In this document: positions 27,314 through 36,353 of the stretch, in pieces
How positions within the stretch are numbered: position 1 is the stretch's first letter
Layout of the letters: the number at the start of each line of letters is the position of its first letter
Assembly (NCBI RefSeq): GCF_004335005.1
Contig: NZ_RQRT01000007.1
Span: forward strand, 1-64,000
DNA: 64,000 bases
Reading direction: 5' to 3'
Source of the DNA: Paracoccus nototheniae
GTDB lineage: Bacteria > Pseudomonadota > Alphaproteobacteria > Rhodobacterales > Rhodobacteraceae
Translations under genes and position numbers: made by a program
Notes under the pieces: model-generated
What the model was told of the DNA's origin: nothing
What the model saw: the letters and a program-made list of their open reading frames with translations, nothing else
Database searches by the model: none

Positions 27314-27862
27314 ATGCCAAACTTCTCCCGGCGCCACGCCTCTCTGGCCTTGCTTGCCGTCTTGGCCGCTTGCGGAAAATCCGGGCCCACGGCCACTGCC
27401 CCGGCCCGCGGCGCCACACCTCAGTTCAAGCGCTACACCGGCCCTCCGGTCACTCAGGTCGTGGTGCAGAAAACCGAGAGGCAGATGTTTCTGCTGAACG
27501 GGCAGACCGTGCTGCGATCCTACAATTTCGGTCTCGGCAACCAGCCGGTTGGCCCCAAGCAATTTGAGGGCGACGGGAAAACACCGGAAGGCCTCTACTA
27601 CATCGACCGCTTCAATCCCCGCAGCCGTTATCACCTGTCGGTGGGCATTTCTTATCCAAACGAACGGGATGTCGCCTACGCCGCGCAGTTCGGGCGCAGT
27701 GCAGGCAGTGATATCATGTTCCATGGCCGCGGCCCGGAAGGAAACGTGTTCGCGCCTAAGAACCGGGACTGGACTGCGGGTTGTCTGGCGTTGACCGATC
27801 AGGAAATCGAAGACGTCTACGCGATGTTGCAGCCCGGTGTGCCAGTGATGCTCTACCCATAG
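27314..27862 (+). CDS. L,D-transpeptidase lipoprotein, copy 1
   Basis: 182 residues. Lipobox LAAC at residues 19-22. YkuD domain with FHGRGPEGN and the catalytic WTAGCLALTD, where Thr-Ala replaces the more usual Ser-x before Gly-Cys. It should form 3-3 cross-links or attach proteins to peptidoglycan. Convergent with the next L,D-transpeptidase, with a strong stem-loop between them. Confidence 0.85.
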   Translation: MPNFSRRHASLALLAVLAACGKSGPTATAPARGATPQFKRYTGPPVTQVVVQKTERQMFLLNGQTVLRSYNFGLGNQPVGPKQFEGDGKTPEGLYYIDRFNPRSRYHLSVGISYPNERDVAYAAQFGRSAGSDIMFHGRGPEGNVFAPKNRDWTAGCLALTDQEIEDVYAMLQPGVPVMLYP

Positions 27863-27922
27863 CAGGAGACGAACAAGTCACGGCCGAAACATAGAATTGC
27901 AACGCACCCTATTCCAAGGGCG

Positions 27923-27968
27923 CCACTTGCGCCGACGGCTGAAAAATCGTCGGCACAAGTGGTCTTTC
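27923..27968. terminator. Bidirectional terminator between two L,D-transpeptidase genes
   Basis: Arms 27923-27937 and 27948-27962 pair over 15 positions with one mismatch, around a 10-base loop containing five A; tctttc follows on the right. It ends just before the stop of the leftward gene. Confidence 0.75.
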
Positions 27969-27972
27969 GCTG

Positions 27973-28611
27973 TCAGAACACCGTGACTTGGGTGCCTATC
28001 TCGGCGACCTCGAAGAGTTGGGTGACATGTTCGTTATACAGCCCATAGCACCCGGACGACGATTTCCGCCCGATCTTGCGCGTATCTGCGGTGCCATGCA
28101 CGAGATAGGCTGGCCAGGACAGGTAGAGCCCGTAAGCTCCAAGGGGGTTTAAGGGATCGCCGCCCGCCACCTGCTGCGGAAGATTGGGGTCTTTCTCGCG
28201 CATGCTGGCCGTCGGCGTCCAAGGCGGATTCTTCACCTTCCGGACAATTTCTGCCTGACCCCGTCGCGTCAGATCTTCAGTCATCGGGATCGAGCAGGGA
28301 AAGACAAACTGGACGCTTTCGTCGGCCGACCAGTAATGCACCGCTCGGGATGTGACGTCCGCCAGAATGACACCTTTCCCGATTGTGGGATAGAATTCGC
28401 TCCAATGCCGTGCCCGGAATGACGACAGATTGCGCTCCGGCGCACTGCTGGTCGCGGCCGGGACGGGTGCCGGCATACTTCCATAGATAGGCTGCCCGGT
28501 ATAGGGATCGAGACCCTGACCAAACGCCGATGTCGCCGGGACAATGACCCCGGCCGCCGCCAGTCCCCGAAGAAAGGTCCTCCGATCACTGAACGTGGGA
28601 TGATTGACCAT
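27973..28611 (-). CDS. L,D-transpeptidase, copy 2, Tat-type signal
   Basis: 212 residues from ATG 28611. SDRRTFLRGLAAAGVIVPATS is an arginine-pair signal peptide (quoted in part, residues 8-27). YkuD domain with LVHGTADTRKIGRKSSSGCYG, giving the H, S-x-G-C motif. Of the ErfK/YbiS-like size. Leftward, unlike the other two copies. Confidence 0.85.
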   Translation of the reverse strand: MVNHPTFSDRRTFLRGLAAAGVIVPATSAFGQGLDPYTGQPIYGSMPAPVPAATSSAPERNLSSFRARHWSEFYPTIGKGVILADVTSRAVHYWSADESVQFVFPCSIPMTEDLTRRGQAEIVRKVKNPPWTPTASMREKDPNLPQQVAGGDPLNPLGAYGLYLSWPAYLVHGTADTRKIGRKSSSGCYGLYNEHVTQLFEVAEIGTQVTVF

Positions 28612-28961
28612 TTCCGCCTCTCGTGTTCGCCCTTGGCATGTCAGATCAGACAATAGCCAACGACCGGACACCAACCTAGCCCAAGAGGGCGATAATTCGC
28701 GCCGACGTGAGATGTTCGCAACACGCACGACAATATGATCGCCTGGCCTGACTGATAATCTAAAATGATCAGACTTTCGTCATGATCGAGACCTACCGGG
28801 CGAGGCAAATCAGGGGCAATGGCATCATCAGAACCTTCCGACGCCAAAAACCAGCCGTTAGCACAAGCGAACTTGATCCGGGGGCTTTATTTTTTGTGTT
28901 GGGCCGGTTGCATCAAGGCACATGCTGTGACGATGTCGAATGCAGTACAGGAGCACACAAC

Positions 28962-29627
28962 ATGTTGACACGGCGACACTTTATTCAGACCACCACTGCG
29001 TTGTTTTCAGCGTCCGTTTCCAGTCCACTGTTTGCGGAATCATGGCCGACTGTTAGTCAGAAGGCAGCATGGGACGCACAGGTTACCCCTCCCGGCTATA
29101 ATGCAGCAACGTCCAACCCGTGGGGCTTGCACCCGCGTTTCTTACCGCAAAGAGTGCAGGCCAACGAGGGTCTGGTGCCGGGTGATATCCATGTAGATGC
29201 TGTGGCAAAGTATCTTTACCACATCGAAGCAGGCGGAACCGCGATGCGGTACGGCGTGGCCATCGGCAGGGGCGATCTGTATGAGCCTGGAGTTTATACG
29301 ATTAAGCGAAAGGTCGAATGGCCACATTGGACACCCACGCAAAGCATGATTGCCCGAGAGCCAGAGATTTACGCTCAATTTGAAGGTGGGGTGGAACCTG
29401 GCCCTGAAAATGCACTCGGCTCACGAGCTCTTTACCTCTTTGTCGGCGAAAGAGATACCTACTTGCGCATCCACGGAACCCCGTTTCCCAGAAGCATTGG
29501 CACAAGTGCCAGTTCTGGTTGTGTCCGAATGGTCATGGCGCACATAAACGATCTTTATTCGAACGTCGAAATCAGCTCCACCGCGTTTCTTTACTCTGCT
29601 GCGGAGAGCGTAGCGGCACGGAGCTAA
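28962..29627 (+). CDS. L,D-transpeptidase, copy 3
   Basis: 221 residues from ATG 28962 (CAGGAG nine bases before). Arginine-pair signal TRRHFIQTTTALFSASV. YkuD domain with GVAIGRGDLYEPGVYTI, RIHGTPFPRSIG and SASSGCVRM, so catalytic residues are intact. Third L,D-transpeptidase within 2.4 kb; the three differ clearly from one another. Confidence 0.88.
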   Translation: MLTRRHFIQTTTALFSASVSSPLFAESWPTVSQKAAWDAQVTPPGYNAATSNPWGLHPRFLPQRVQANEGLVPGDIHVDAVAKYLYHIEAGGTAMRYGVAIGRGDLYEPGVYTIKRKVEWPHWTPTQSMIAREPEIYAQFEGGVEPGPENALGSRALYLFVGERDTYLRIHGTPFPRSIGTSASSGCVRMVMAHINDLYSNVEISSTAFLYSAAESVAARS

Positions 29628-29667
29628 AGCAGCTTCGGTCGTGAAATCCGACCCCGGCACAACCCGA

Positions 29668-29946
29668 TCAGGTTGAAGCTTGCGACTGCATGCAAATCGG
29701 ACGACCCTCAGCTGTAGTCAGCGGAAGCAGGGTTGTTTCGACTTGTCCGCGATGTTCGTACCAATAGCAGTTATCATCCGGGAGGAGCCGCGCCGTGGCA
29801 ACGTCCTGCCCCGGCGCGACGAGAGCTATGAGGGTTGGCGGAAGACTTTGGAGATCGGTTTCCGGCGCTGCTGTCCGGGCTGTCATGTTTCCACAACCGG
29901 CGGTGATCAAGACAGCTGCCAAGACCATGAAGGATTTATTGTTCAT
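29668..29946 (-). CDS. Small lipoprotein of unknown function
   Basis: 92 residues from ATG 29946. Signal with lipobox ITAGC (residues 14-18). The mature part has DDNCYWYEHRGQVETTLLPL, ending GRPICMQSQAST; the two cysteines could pair. Similar small lipoproteins occur near envelope genes, but I cannot name a family. Confidence 0.6.
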   Translation of the reverse strand: MNNKSFMVLAAVLITAGCGNMTARTAAPETDLQSLPPTLIALVAPGQDVATARLLPDDNCYWYEHRGQVETTLLPLTTAEGRPICMQSQAST

Positions 29947-30401
29947 CTCTGTGTCCTCGTGCGCGTTCGCCTTGTCAGCATATCTTTCGCATTCAACATC
30001 GCGGCGCACAAGCTCGCCGGGTAGGCTCCTGCAACCCATCGTCTTGATCACGCGACGCGGATTGCGCACCAATCGGACGGGGAAGATCTCATGGGCGCGC
30101 TGCACGACGCGCGCAGCCTTTGCGGCTCCCGCCGCAAGGGATGAGAATGTTCGGGTCTGCGACCTGAGCTTCCCAGAGTTGGCCTTTGGATGAGTACTGC
30201 TCACTGGAGCGTCTTCGCAGACAGTGAACTTATTAAATCAAGTATCTCAATTTGTTGTTATATTTCTGTCTGTCCCCGGAAACATCCGTAGACTTCACCC
30301 TCCTAGATCATACACCTCAATAAGCTTTATTATGTAACAGACTTGCACAGAAGGTCTTCCGAGCGCCCCACGTGACGCTCGACCATACTATTAAATATGA
30401 C

Positions 30402-31028
30402 CTAAATAATTCCCATCTGTGCCGCGCGCGCGACAGCACTGACCGTATTCGGAGCGCGCAGCTTGACCTGGGCTGTGGTGATGCGCTGCCGAAGAGCCGA
30501 CCGGCTAATTTTCAGAGCCTCTGCCGCCTCGTCTTGGTTGGTCCCCATCTTAAGCGAAGCCAAAGCATCGACCTCCCCTTGGGTCAGCCCGACAGTCTTC
30601 CAGTAGTTTGCAAAAAGGCTCGCCCATGACTTTACTCGGGTCATAAGCATCGCCATTTCGTCGTCCGTCAGCTCTCTGTCGTTTCGGCCGATGGAGAGAA
30701 AAGAACGTTTGCCCTTCACCACCTCGACAAAGGTCGCGCCGTAGGCAAGGCCATGTTTCCTAGCCTCATCCATGACGCCACGCATGTCTTCAAATTCGCA
30801 TGCGGACCACCGAACCGAGCCTGTTCGGTTCATGGTCCAAAGAGTCATGGGGTCGCCAAAGAAATAGTTTTCTTCCTCGTATTTCTTCGTCCAAGCGTCC
30901 GGATAGCGATTCAGTGCGAAGTCAGGCTTGCCGAATTTTAAGCCAAGGCCAAGGATAAATCCTGCATTTCCAATGTCTTCCAGAACTTCAAGTTCGCGTT
31001 CGTGGTCAGGTATTACGAGATCAATCAT
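30402..31028 (-). CDS. LuxR-family quorum-sensing regulator
   Basis: 208 residues from ATG 31028. Residues 10-140 form an autoinducer-binding domain with the conserved W/Y/D positions (YEEENYFFGDPMTLWTM, then WSACEFEDM). The C-terminal 60 residues are the GerE-type helix-turn-helix (LTQGEVDALASLKMG, ISRSALRQRI). It is divergent from luxI, across a region with a 10-bp inverted repeat. Probably activates the T4SS block or luxI in response to acyl-homoserine lactone. Confidence 0.88.
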   Translation of the reverse strand: MIDLVIPDHERELEVLEDIGNAGFILGLGLKFGKPDFALNRYPDAWTKKYEEENYFFGDPMTLWTMNRTGSVRWSACEFEDMRGVMDEARKHGLAYGATFVEVVKGKRSFLSIGRNDRELTDDEMAMLMTRVKSWASLFANYWKTVGLTQGEVDALASLKMGTNQDEAAEALKISRSALRQRITTAQVKLRAPNTVSAVARAAQMGII

Positions 31029-31056
31029 TTCTATTTTGTCAACCGAAATCGTCAAT

Positions 31057-31084
31057 TTGTCCTTTTAGCTGACCAAAAGGACAA
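31057..31084. promoter_or_regulatory. Inverted repeat between luxR and luxI, candidate LuxR site
   Basis: ttgtcctttt, eight bases, aaaaggacaa: perfect 10-bp arms. Longer than the classic 20-bp lux box but in the right place, 29 bases before luxR and 73 before the ORF leading into luxI. Confidence 0.5.
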
Positions 31085-31156
31085 GTTGGTGTCAATCCCT
31101 TTACGACCCTCCTAACCCTGTCTTCAGAACAGAGCGGCAAGTCGCCCGGGGGATAA

Positions 31157-31408
31157 ATGAGAGACATTTCGAGCAGAGTTCGCCCTAGGGGTGTGACCAT
31201 CGCCGCAGAGGCAAATTTCACGGTCGATATGGCCCAGAACCTTGTCACGATGTTCGAGCATCTGGGCAAAGGCGAAGAAGTCACTGTGAAGCTGTCGAAC
31301 AAGGGGGTGTGGGCAGTCACCCCTCAGGGCGTTCGCATGTTCATCGGATCGACCGAAGTTTTTGAGGTAGGTAGCAATGGTAGCGATGCAACCACAGCGC
31401 AGATTTAG
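31157..31408 (+). CDS. 83-residue protein overlapping luxI
   Basis: GGGGGA lies six bases before ATG 31157. The sequence has a basic start (RDISSRVRPRG), a helix (NFTVDMAQNLVTMFEHLGKG) and short strands (VTVKLSNKGVWAVTPQGVRM). It ends 32 bases inside luxI, so the two are coupled. Not recognised; a role in quorum control is suggested only by position. Confidence 0.6.
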   Translation: MRDISSRVRPRGVTIAAEANFTVDMAQNLVTMFEHLGKGEEVTVKLSNKGVWAVTPQGVRMFIGSTEVFEVGSNGSDATTAQI

Positions 31409-32006
31409 TGACGCCGCTCGGGAGGACTATCTGGTCGAGGTGATCCGTTGTCCGGAGGATCTGGATCGGTGGCATCTGGTCAATGACTACCTGAAGCTGC
31501 GCAAGCAGGTCTTCGTGGATCGCCTCGACTGGCCGCTGTTTCATGCCGAGGATCTTGAGTTCGAGCAATATGACTCGTTCAACACGGTCTATGTCGTCGC
31601 CTCTCTTAATGGCGAGGTCGTGGGCGGCGCGCGCTTGCGCCGGACTGATCAGATCAGCGGCACCGGCCATGTTCAGTATAGCTACATGATCCGCGATGCC
31701 TGCTTGGGAGTGCTGCCGGGCCTTCCCCAAACACTATGCAACTCGGTGCCGCCGATGGATGAGCGTATCTGGGAAATTACCCGCATGGTCGTCACAGGCT
31801 CGCGCGACGTGTCGAAGATGATCCTGGTAAAGATCAACACCTTCCTAGGCCGTGAAGGCGCAGACACCGTTCTGTTCCTTGGTTCACCAGCCTTCCTGCG
31901 AATGGCAAATTCCCTGCGCTGGCCGGTCAAGCAGCTCGGACCTGTTTCCACCAATTCCGAGGGATCGTTTCAGGTCTTCGAGTGCCCGGTGCGCGACCTA
32001 GGATAG
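31377..32006 (+). CDS. luxI: Acyl-homoserine lactone synthase, LuxI family
   Basis: 209 residues. LuxI motifs: LRKQVFVDRLDWPLF, EFEQYDSFNTVYVV, GGARLRRT and WEITRMVV, corresponding to the conserved R, W, E/D, R and E-x-R positions. It would make an acyl-homoserine lactone from SAM and acyl-ACP. GAGGTAGG precedes ATG 31377. Placed directly upstream of the virB operon. Confidence 0.92.
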   Translation: MVAMQPQRRFSDAAREDYLVEVIRCPEDLDRWHLVNDYLKLRKQVFVDRLDWPLFHAEDLEFEQYDSFNTVYVVASLNGEVVGGARLRRTDQISGTGHVQYSYMIRDACLGVLPGLPQTLCNSVPPMDERIWEITRMVVTGSRDVSKMILVKINTFLGREGADTVLFLGSPAFLRMANSLRWPVKQLGPVSTNSEGSFQVFECPVRDLG

Positions 32007-32044
32007 CAAGACAACAAAGCGAAGTCGAAACACTAAAGTAAAAT

Positions 32045-32070
32045 CGAAACGTTCAAGCGTTTCGTTTATT
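32045..32070 (+). terminator. Dyad with T-rich tail after luxI
   Basis: cgaaacg-ttcaag-cgtttcg followed by tttatt. The word tcgaaac also occurs just upstream (32026-32032), so it could instead be an operator of the virB promoter. Confidence 0.45.
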
Positions 32071-32120
32071 ATTGCATCATGTCGAATAGCTTGATAGAAA
32101 GAGGATGATCTAGTGGATTC

Positions 32121-32149
32121 AACCTAGTGCGAGCAACCCAACCTAGTGC
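32121..32149 (+). repeat. Two 10-bp direct repeats in the virB promoter region
   Basis: aacctagtgc at 32121-32130 and 32140-32149, 19 bases apart (about two helix turns), 34 bases before the first gene of the transfer operon. The spacing suits a dimeric regulator. Confidence 0.45.
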
Positions 32150-32182
32150 ATTAAGGCACCTGTCTGTGTGCAGGAGCCACCA

Positions 32183-32524
32183 ATGAGTTCAATTCAGCTT
32201 CCAGTGATAATTAGCGAGGAAGTCGCGCAAGTCGTAAACGAGGGCGGATCGGTTATCGTCATATGCCTTGAAAGCGTTTCAAGATTTGGAACGGGATTAA
32301 AAGGTAAATGGATTTATGAAGTCGTTTCGGCTGACAGAAAATCCCGGCGATTGGTGATCTACAAACTGAAAACAGAGGCTGAATCGTCGCTCAGTGTAAA
32401 TGGAGTGGCCTCAAAAACTATGTCCTGGGGTCTTCCCGGGATTCATGTGCCGCCGGAAAAGGGACAGACGTTTGAACAATTCAAAGATGGCCGCTGTCTG
32501 GTTGATTGGAGGTCTGACACTTAG
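32183..32524 (+). CDS. Hypothetical protein heading the T4SS operon
   Basis: 113 residues from ATG 32183 with CAGGAG at 32171-32176. No signal peptide. It has a beta-rich start (IQLPVIISEEVAQVVNEGGS) and WIYEVVSADRKSRRLVIYKL. The end overlaps virB1 by 38 bases. Not recognised; first gene after luxI. Confidence 0.6.
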   Translation: MSSIQLPVIISEEVAQVVNEGGSVIVICLESVSRFGTGLKGKWIYEVVSADRKSRRLVIYKLKTEAESSLSVNGVASKTMSWGLPGIHVPPEKGQTFEQFKDGRCLVDWRSDT

Positions 32525-33170
32525 CACAACCGCATGTCTCGGACAGGGCATGGTTCTCGTGCCGGGGTCCGATGGAACCTTTCAATACAGAGAACAGAGT
32601 AACGGTTTCGCCCGCCATTTCGGATCAGGTGGGCAACCGATAATCCCAGAGGCTGAACGCTCGGCCTCCCCTTCCCAAGACGCCATGTCGTTTCTCGCGG
32701 AACCGGAAAGCGGCTTTGTCGCACCGCGCGCAGTTTCGGGAAGTGAAGAAGTCCTCAACGCTATTGATCAGACAGCCGTGCGCTACGGCGGCCACGTCGC
32801 CCTGCGCAAAGCTGGAATGTCGGTCATGGAATGGCGGCATTTCTACCGCGCCAATATTGAAATCGAGAGTGCCTATAATCCTCGGGCGCGCAGCCATGTA
32901 GGGGCCATCGGCCTCGGCCAGCTGATGCCGGGCACTGCCGCCACGCTCGGCGTGGACCCCCATGACATGCATCAGAACCTCGACGGTTCTGCACGATACC
33001 TGCTCCTTCTTCTCGACCGGTTCGGATCGAAGGAGCTGGCGCTGGCTGGCTATAACGCTGGCCCGGAAGCTGTTTCGCGCCACGGGGGCATTCCGCCCTA
33101 CCGCGAAACCCAAGGTCACGTCCGCAAGGTGATGGCCGTCTTTTCCCGATTAAACGGAGATACCTTATGA
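32487..33170 (+). CDS. virB1: VirB1-type lytic transglycosylase
   Basis: 227 residues from ATG 32487. Signal peptide MAAVWLIGGLTLSTTACLGQ, then a soluble lytic transglycosylase domain with catalytic glutamate in ANIEIESAYNPRA, GLGQLMPGTA and LALAGYNAGPEAV. It opens the peptidoglycan for assembly. Its stop overlaps virB2 by four bases. Confidence 0.9.
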   Translation: MAAVWLIGGLTLSTTACLGQGMVLVPGSDGTFQYREQSNGFARHFGSGGQPIIPEAERSASPSQDAMSFLAEPESGFVAPRAVSGSEEVLNAIDQTAVRYGGHVALRKAGMSVMEWRHFYRANIEIESAYNPRARSHVGAIGLGQLMPGTAATLGVDPHDMHQNLDGSARYLLLLLDRFGSKELALAGYNAGPEAVSRHGGIPPYRETQGHVRKVMAVFSRLNGDTL

Positions 33171-33484
33171 CCAAATCACTGCCGATTTCGGCAACCAATC
33201 TGCTGCTCTTTGCGCTGCTGGCGGTCGGCCTTTTCATGCTGATGACCTCGCCTGCTCTCGCGCAGGGGCAGATCAACCTCAGCCCGATCACCAACATTCT
33301 GACCGGCATCGCCTCCACCCTGACCGGCCCGCTCGGGCGGGCCATGGCAACGCTGGCCGTTATCGGCATCGGCGCCGCGTGGCTGATGGGCTACGTCGAT
33401 TTCCGCACGGTCGTCTATGTCGTGGCGGGCATCGCCATCGTCGCGGGCGCATCCACCATCGTCAACGCGATGTGGGGTAACTGA
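33167..33484 (+). CDS. virB2: VirB2 major pilin
   Basis: 105 residues. Long signal peptide to ALAQ (about residue 33), then two hydrophobic helices (TGPLGRAMATLAVIGIGAAW and VVYVVAGIAIVAGA), the VirB2/TrbC pilin plan. Confidence 0.9.
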   Translation: MTKSLPISATNLLLFALLAVGLFMLMTSPALAQGQINLSPITNILTGIASTLTGPLGRAMATLAVIGIGAAWLMGYVDFRTVVYVVAGIAIVAGASTIVNAMWGN

Positions 33485-33489
33485 TCGCC

Positions 33490-33768
33490 ATGGTTAAACG
33501 GTCCCCGCTGTTCCTCGGCCTTATTCGCCCGGCCCGCATTATGGGTCTTCCGATGTTCTATGCCGTGATCTGGATGGTGGGGTCCGTCCTGGCCTTTGTG
33601 TGGGTCCAGAGTTTCTGGACCCTCGCATTCACGGCCCTGTCCTATCCGGCCTTCTGGCTTGCCGCCGAATGGGACCCGCATTTTTTCGATGTGATCACTG
33701 TCGTGAGCAAGAAAACCCGCAAAACCAAAAATCGTGACCAATGGGGTGCTGATAGCTATGAACCGTAA
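33490..33768 (+). CDS. virB3: VirB3 inner-membrane protein
   Basis: 92 residues with PLFLGLIRPARIMGLPM and two close membrane helices, typical of VirB3. Five bases after virB2; its last 11 bases overlap virB4, so the two are coupled. Confidence 0.9.
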   Translation: MVKRSPLFLGLIRPARIMGLPMFYAVIWMVGSVLAFVWVQSFWTLAFTALSYPAFWLAAEWDPHFFDVITVVSKKTRKTKNRDQWGADSYEP

Positions 33769-36136
33769 TCTTCGGATCGGGCCTGCCGCCCTCGAAATTC
33801 TGCCCCAATGGGCTAGCCGCGAACAATCCGTGGCCTCGATGCTGCCTTATGTCTCGCTGGCCGATGACATGACCATCCGCACCACCGGCAACGAGTTTTT
33901 CCAATGCATCCGCGTCTCAGGTCTGAACAGCCTGACGGTTGCCGACGAATTGCTGGACCGGATGAAAGATACCTTCGCCAGCATCATCGCTCAGACCGGC
34001 GACAAGTTTGCCTATACCGTCCACAAGGTATCGCGGCGCATCGACACCGCCCTGCCGCCCGTCATCGATGACGGGCTTGCGGCTCAGATCGACCGCCGCT
34101 GGCAGGCGCATATGAGCCGGTCCAGCCTGCGCGAACACACAATCACCATCACGGTCATCAAGCGGCCCGATCTTCTGTCGAAGATCCCTTTCTCGCAGCG
34201 CAAGTCGCAAGAGCTGCTTGACCGCCAGATCGACGGGCAAGTGAGCCAGTTGCATGAGGTCGTGGAATTTCTCTGCTCGGCCTTGTCGCACATGGACCCG
34301 CAGGTTCTGACCGCATCCAGCGGTCAGTTGCTCGGGTTTCTGGAAAGCCTCAATACCGGCATCGAGGTTCCGACCTTCCACACGACGCTGGATCGAACCG
34401 TCGCAGAAAGCGTGTCCAACACCCGCATCACCTTCAAGGGCGACAGGATCTATCTGACCGGGGGAAGCCTGCCGGATCGTGTCGGCACCATCTACTCGAT
34501 CAAGGAATTTCCCCGCGACTCCTTCGTGACCATGTTCGATGAACTGGACCTGCCGGTCGATATGGTGGTGTCGAACTACTATGTGCCGGTCAACAACGGC
34601 GTCATGGAAGAGCGGCTGGCGCGGGAATTACGCAAGCGCGCTGCGATCAATGACAAAGCGGCCAACACGATTGCCGATTTGCAGACGGCACAAAACCGGC
34701 TGGCCTCGGGGGAAATCACCTTCGGGATGCATCAGATGGCGGTCGCCGTCTATGCCGACAGCGAGGAAGAGCTGTCCCGCATCAGTTCGATGATCCGCAA
34801 TATTGCGGTGACGGCGGGCGTCAAAATGATCTCGCAGGGCTACACCGCGCAGACGGTGTTTTTCGGCCAGCACCCGTGCAACCGGTCCTTTCGCATCCGC
34901 GAAGGCGCGATCACCAATGAACAGTTTGCCGATTTCGCGGCCCTGCATCGTGCGGCGATGGGCAAGAGCGGTGAGAACGTGCCTTGGGCCACGCCGATCA
35001 CATGGTTCCCAACGATTTCGCGCAGCGCCTATCGCTTCAACTTCCATGAGGCGGGCGATCCGGCCAAAGAGCCAAGCAACGGCCATACGCTTGTTCTGGG
35101 CCGCATGGGGTCGGGCAAATCCGTGCAAGCAGCGTTCCTCGCCGCACAGGCGCAGCGCGTCGGCGCGCGGGTCTTCGTCTTCGACTATCGCCGGGGCATG
35201 GAAATGGCCGTGCGCGCCTTGGGCGGGCGGTATTCGGAACTGAAGGCGGGTGAGCGCACCGGCCTAAACCCCCTCTGGGTGGAGACGGACACGTCCGGGC
35301 AGGAATGGCTGAGCGACTGGCTCATTCACCTGATGGAAACCGGCCATACTCAGCTGCAACCGGAACAGTCCCGCGCGGTGCGCAATGCGGTGCGCCAGAA
35401 CGCGGAAGCCGGAAACCCGAACCTGCGGACCTGGACGCAGTTCGCGCAGCTGGTCGGCTCTACTCATGACGGCGGCGCACTGGCCGACCGGATGAACGAA
35501 TGGACGGAGGGAAACCGCTTCGGCTGGATCTTCGGGCGCGAGGTCGAGGATAACTTTTCGTTGGACGGCCAGTTTGTCGGTTTCGATCTGACCGACATTC
35601 TGGATAGCGAAAATCCGAGGGCCCGCATGGCGGTCCTGTCCTACATCTTTCGGCGCATCGAACGGCAAATCGAGGACAAGCGCCCGACCATCATCGTCAT
35701 CGATGAGGCGTGGAAGGCGCTGGACAATACCTACTTTGCGGGCCGGATCGAGAATTGGCTGGTGACGGCGCGCAAGCAGAACACGGTCGTGGTGATGATG
35801 ACGCAGTTTGCGCATCAGCTGAATGCCTCGGCGCACGGGCGGACCCTGTTGCAGGCACTGCCCACAAAGATGCTGCTGCCGAATAAGGAAGCCAATTTCG
35901 AGGACTATGCCGGGCTCAATCTCAATCAGAAAGAGCTGGAAATCCTCATGGGCGTGACCCCCGGGTCGCGCATCGCCCTGCTGCGGTCCGATGACGGATC
36001 GCATGTGATCGACACCGATCTGTCGGCCCTTGGCCCGCTCCTGACCATCCTCGGCGGCATGAAAGCCGGTGAGGCGCTGGTGGGCGCGGATTACCGGACC
36101 CGCCCCGATTTCTGGAAAGGATTTGAAGATGCGTAA
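33758..36136 (+). CDS. virB4: VirB4 ATPase
   Basis: 792 residues from ATG 33758 (an in-frame GTG at 33734 is less likely). Walker A LGRMGSGKS at 447-455, Walker B IIVIDEAWKAL, and AHGRTLLQALPTKMLLPN near the end. It powers pilus assembly and transfer. The end overlaps the VirB7-like gene by eight bases. Confidence 0.95.
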   Translation: MNRNLRIGPAALEILPQWASREQSVASMLPYVSLADDMTIRTTGNEFFQCIRVSGLNSLTVADELLDRMKDTFASIIAQTGDKFAYTVHKVSRRIDTALPPVIDDGLAAQIDRRWQAHMSRSSLREHTITITVIKRPDLLSKIPFSQRKSQELLDRQIDGQVSQLHEVVEFLCSALSHMDPQVLTASSGQLLGFLESLNTGIEVPTFHTTLDRTVAESVSNTRITFKGDRIYLTGGSLPDRVGTIYSIKEFPRDSFVTMFDELDLPVDMVVSNYYVPVNNGVMEERLARELRKRAAINDKAANTIADLQTAQNRLASGEITFGMHQMAVAVYADSEEELSRISSMIRNIAVTAGVKMISQGYTAQTVFFGQHPCNRSFRIREGAITNEQFADFAALHRAAMGKSGENVPWATPITWFPTISRSAYRFNFHEAGDPAKEPSNGHTLVLGRMGSGKSVQAAFLAAQAQRVGARVFVFDYRRGMEMAVRALGGRYSELKAGERTGLNPLWVETDTSGQEWLSDWLIHLMETGHTQLQPEQSRAVRNAVRQNAEAGNPNLRTWTQFAQLVGSTHDGGALADRMNEWTEGNRFGWIFGREVEDNFSLDGQFVGFDLTDILDSENPRARMAVLSYIFRRIERQIEDKRPTIIVIDEAWKALDNTYFAGRIENWLVTARKQNTVVVMMTQFAHQLNASAHGRTLLQALPTKMLLPNKEANFEDYAGLNLNQKELEILMGVTPGSRIALLRSDDGSHVIDTDLSALGPLLTILGGMKAGEALVGADYRTRPDFWKGFEDA

Positions 36137-36353
36137 GCATGCCCTCTGCGCCGTTTTGGCGTCCCTTGCCCTCTCGGCCTGCGCTGGCACCCAATCGAAG
36201 CCGGTCAGCAGCAAGTGCTTCAATGCGCGCGGCGATCTGACCTGCGATCTGCGCCCGCTGCCGGAACTCTGGGGCGAAGCGCGTCAGGATGCCGTGCGGC
36301 AGGTGGGCGTCTATGAGGGCGCGGTCGAGGATGGTCCCTATGCGCAACCGTGA
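36129..36353 (+). CDS. virB7: VirB7-like lipoprotein
   Basis: 74 residues with a lipobox LSAC (residues 15-18) and two further cysteines (SKCFNARGDLTCDL). It sits in the operon where the small outer-membrane lipoprotein of the core complex is expected, though before VirB5 rather than after. The 3' end overlaps the next gene by 14 bases. Confidence 0.7.
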   Translation: MRKHALCAVLASLALSACAGTQSKPVSSKCFNARGDLTCDLRPLPELWGEARQDAVRQVGVYEGAVEDGPYAQP

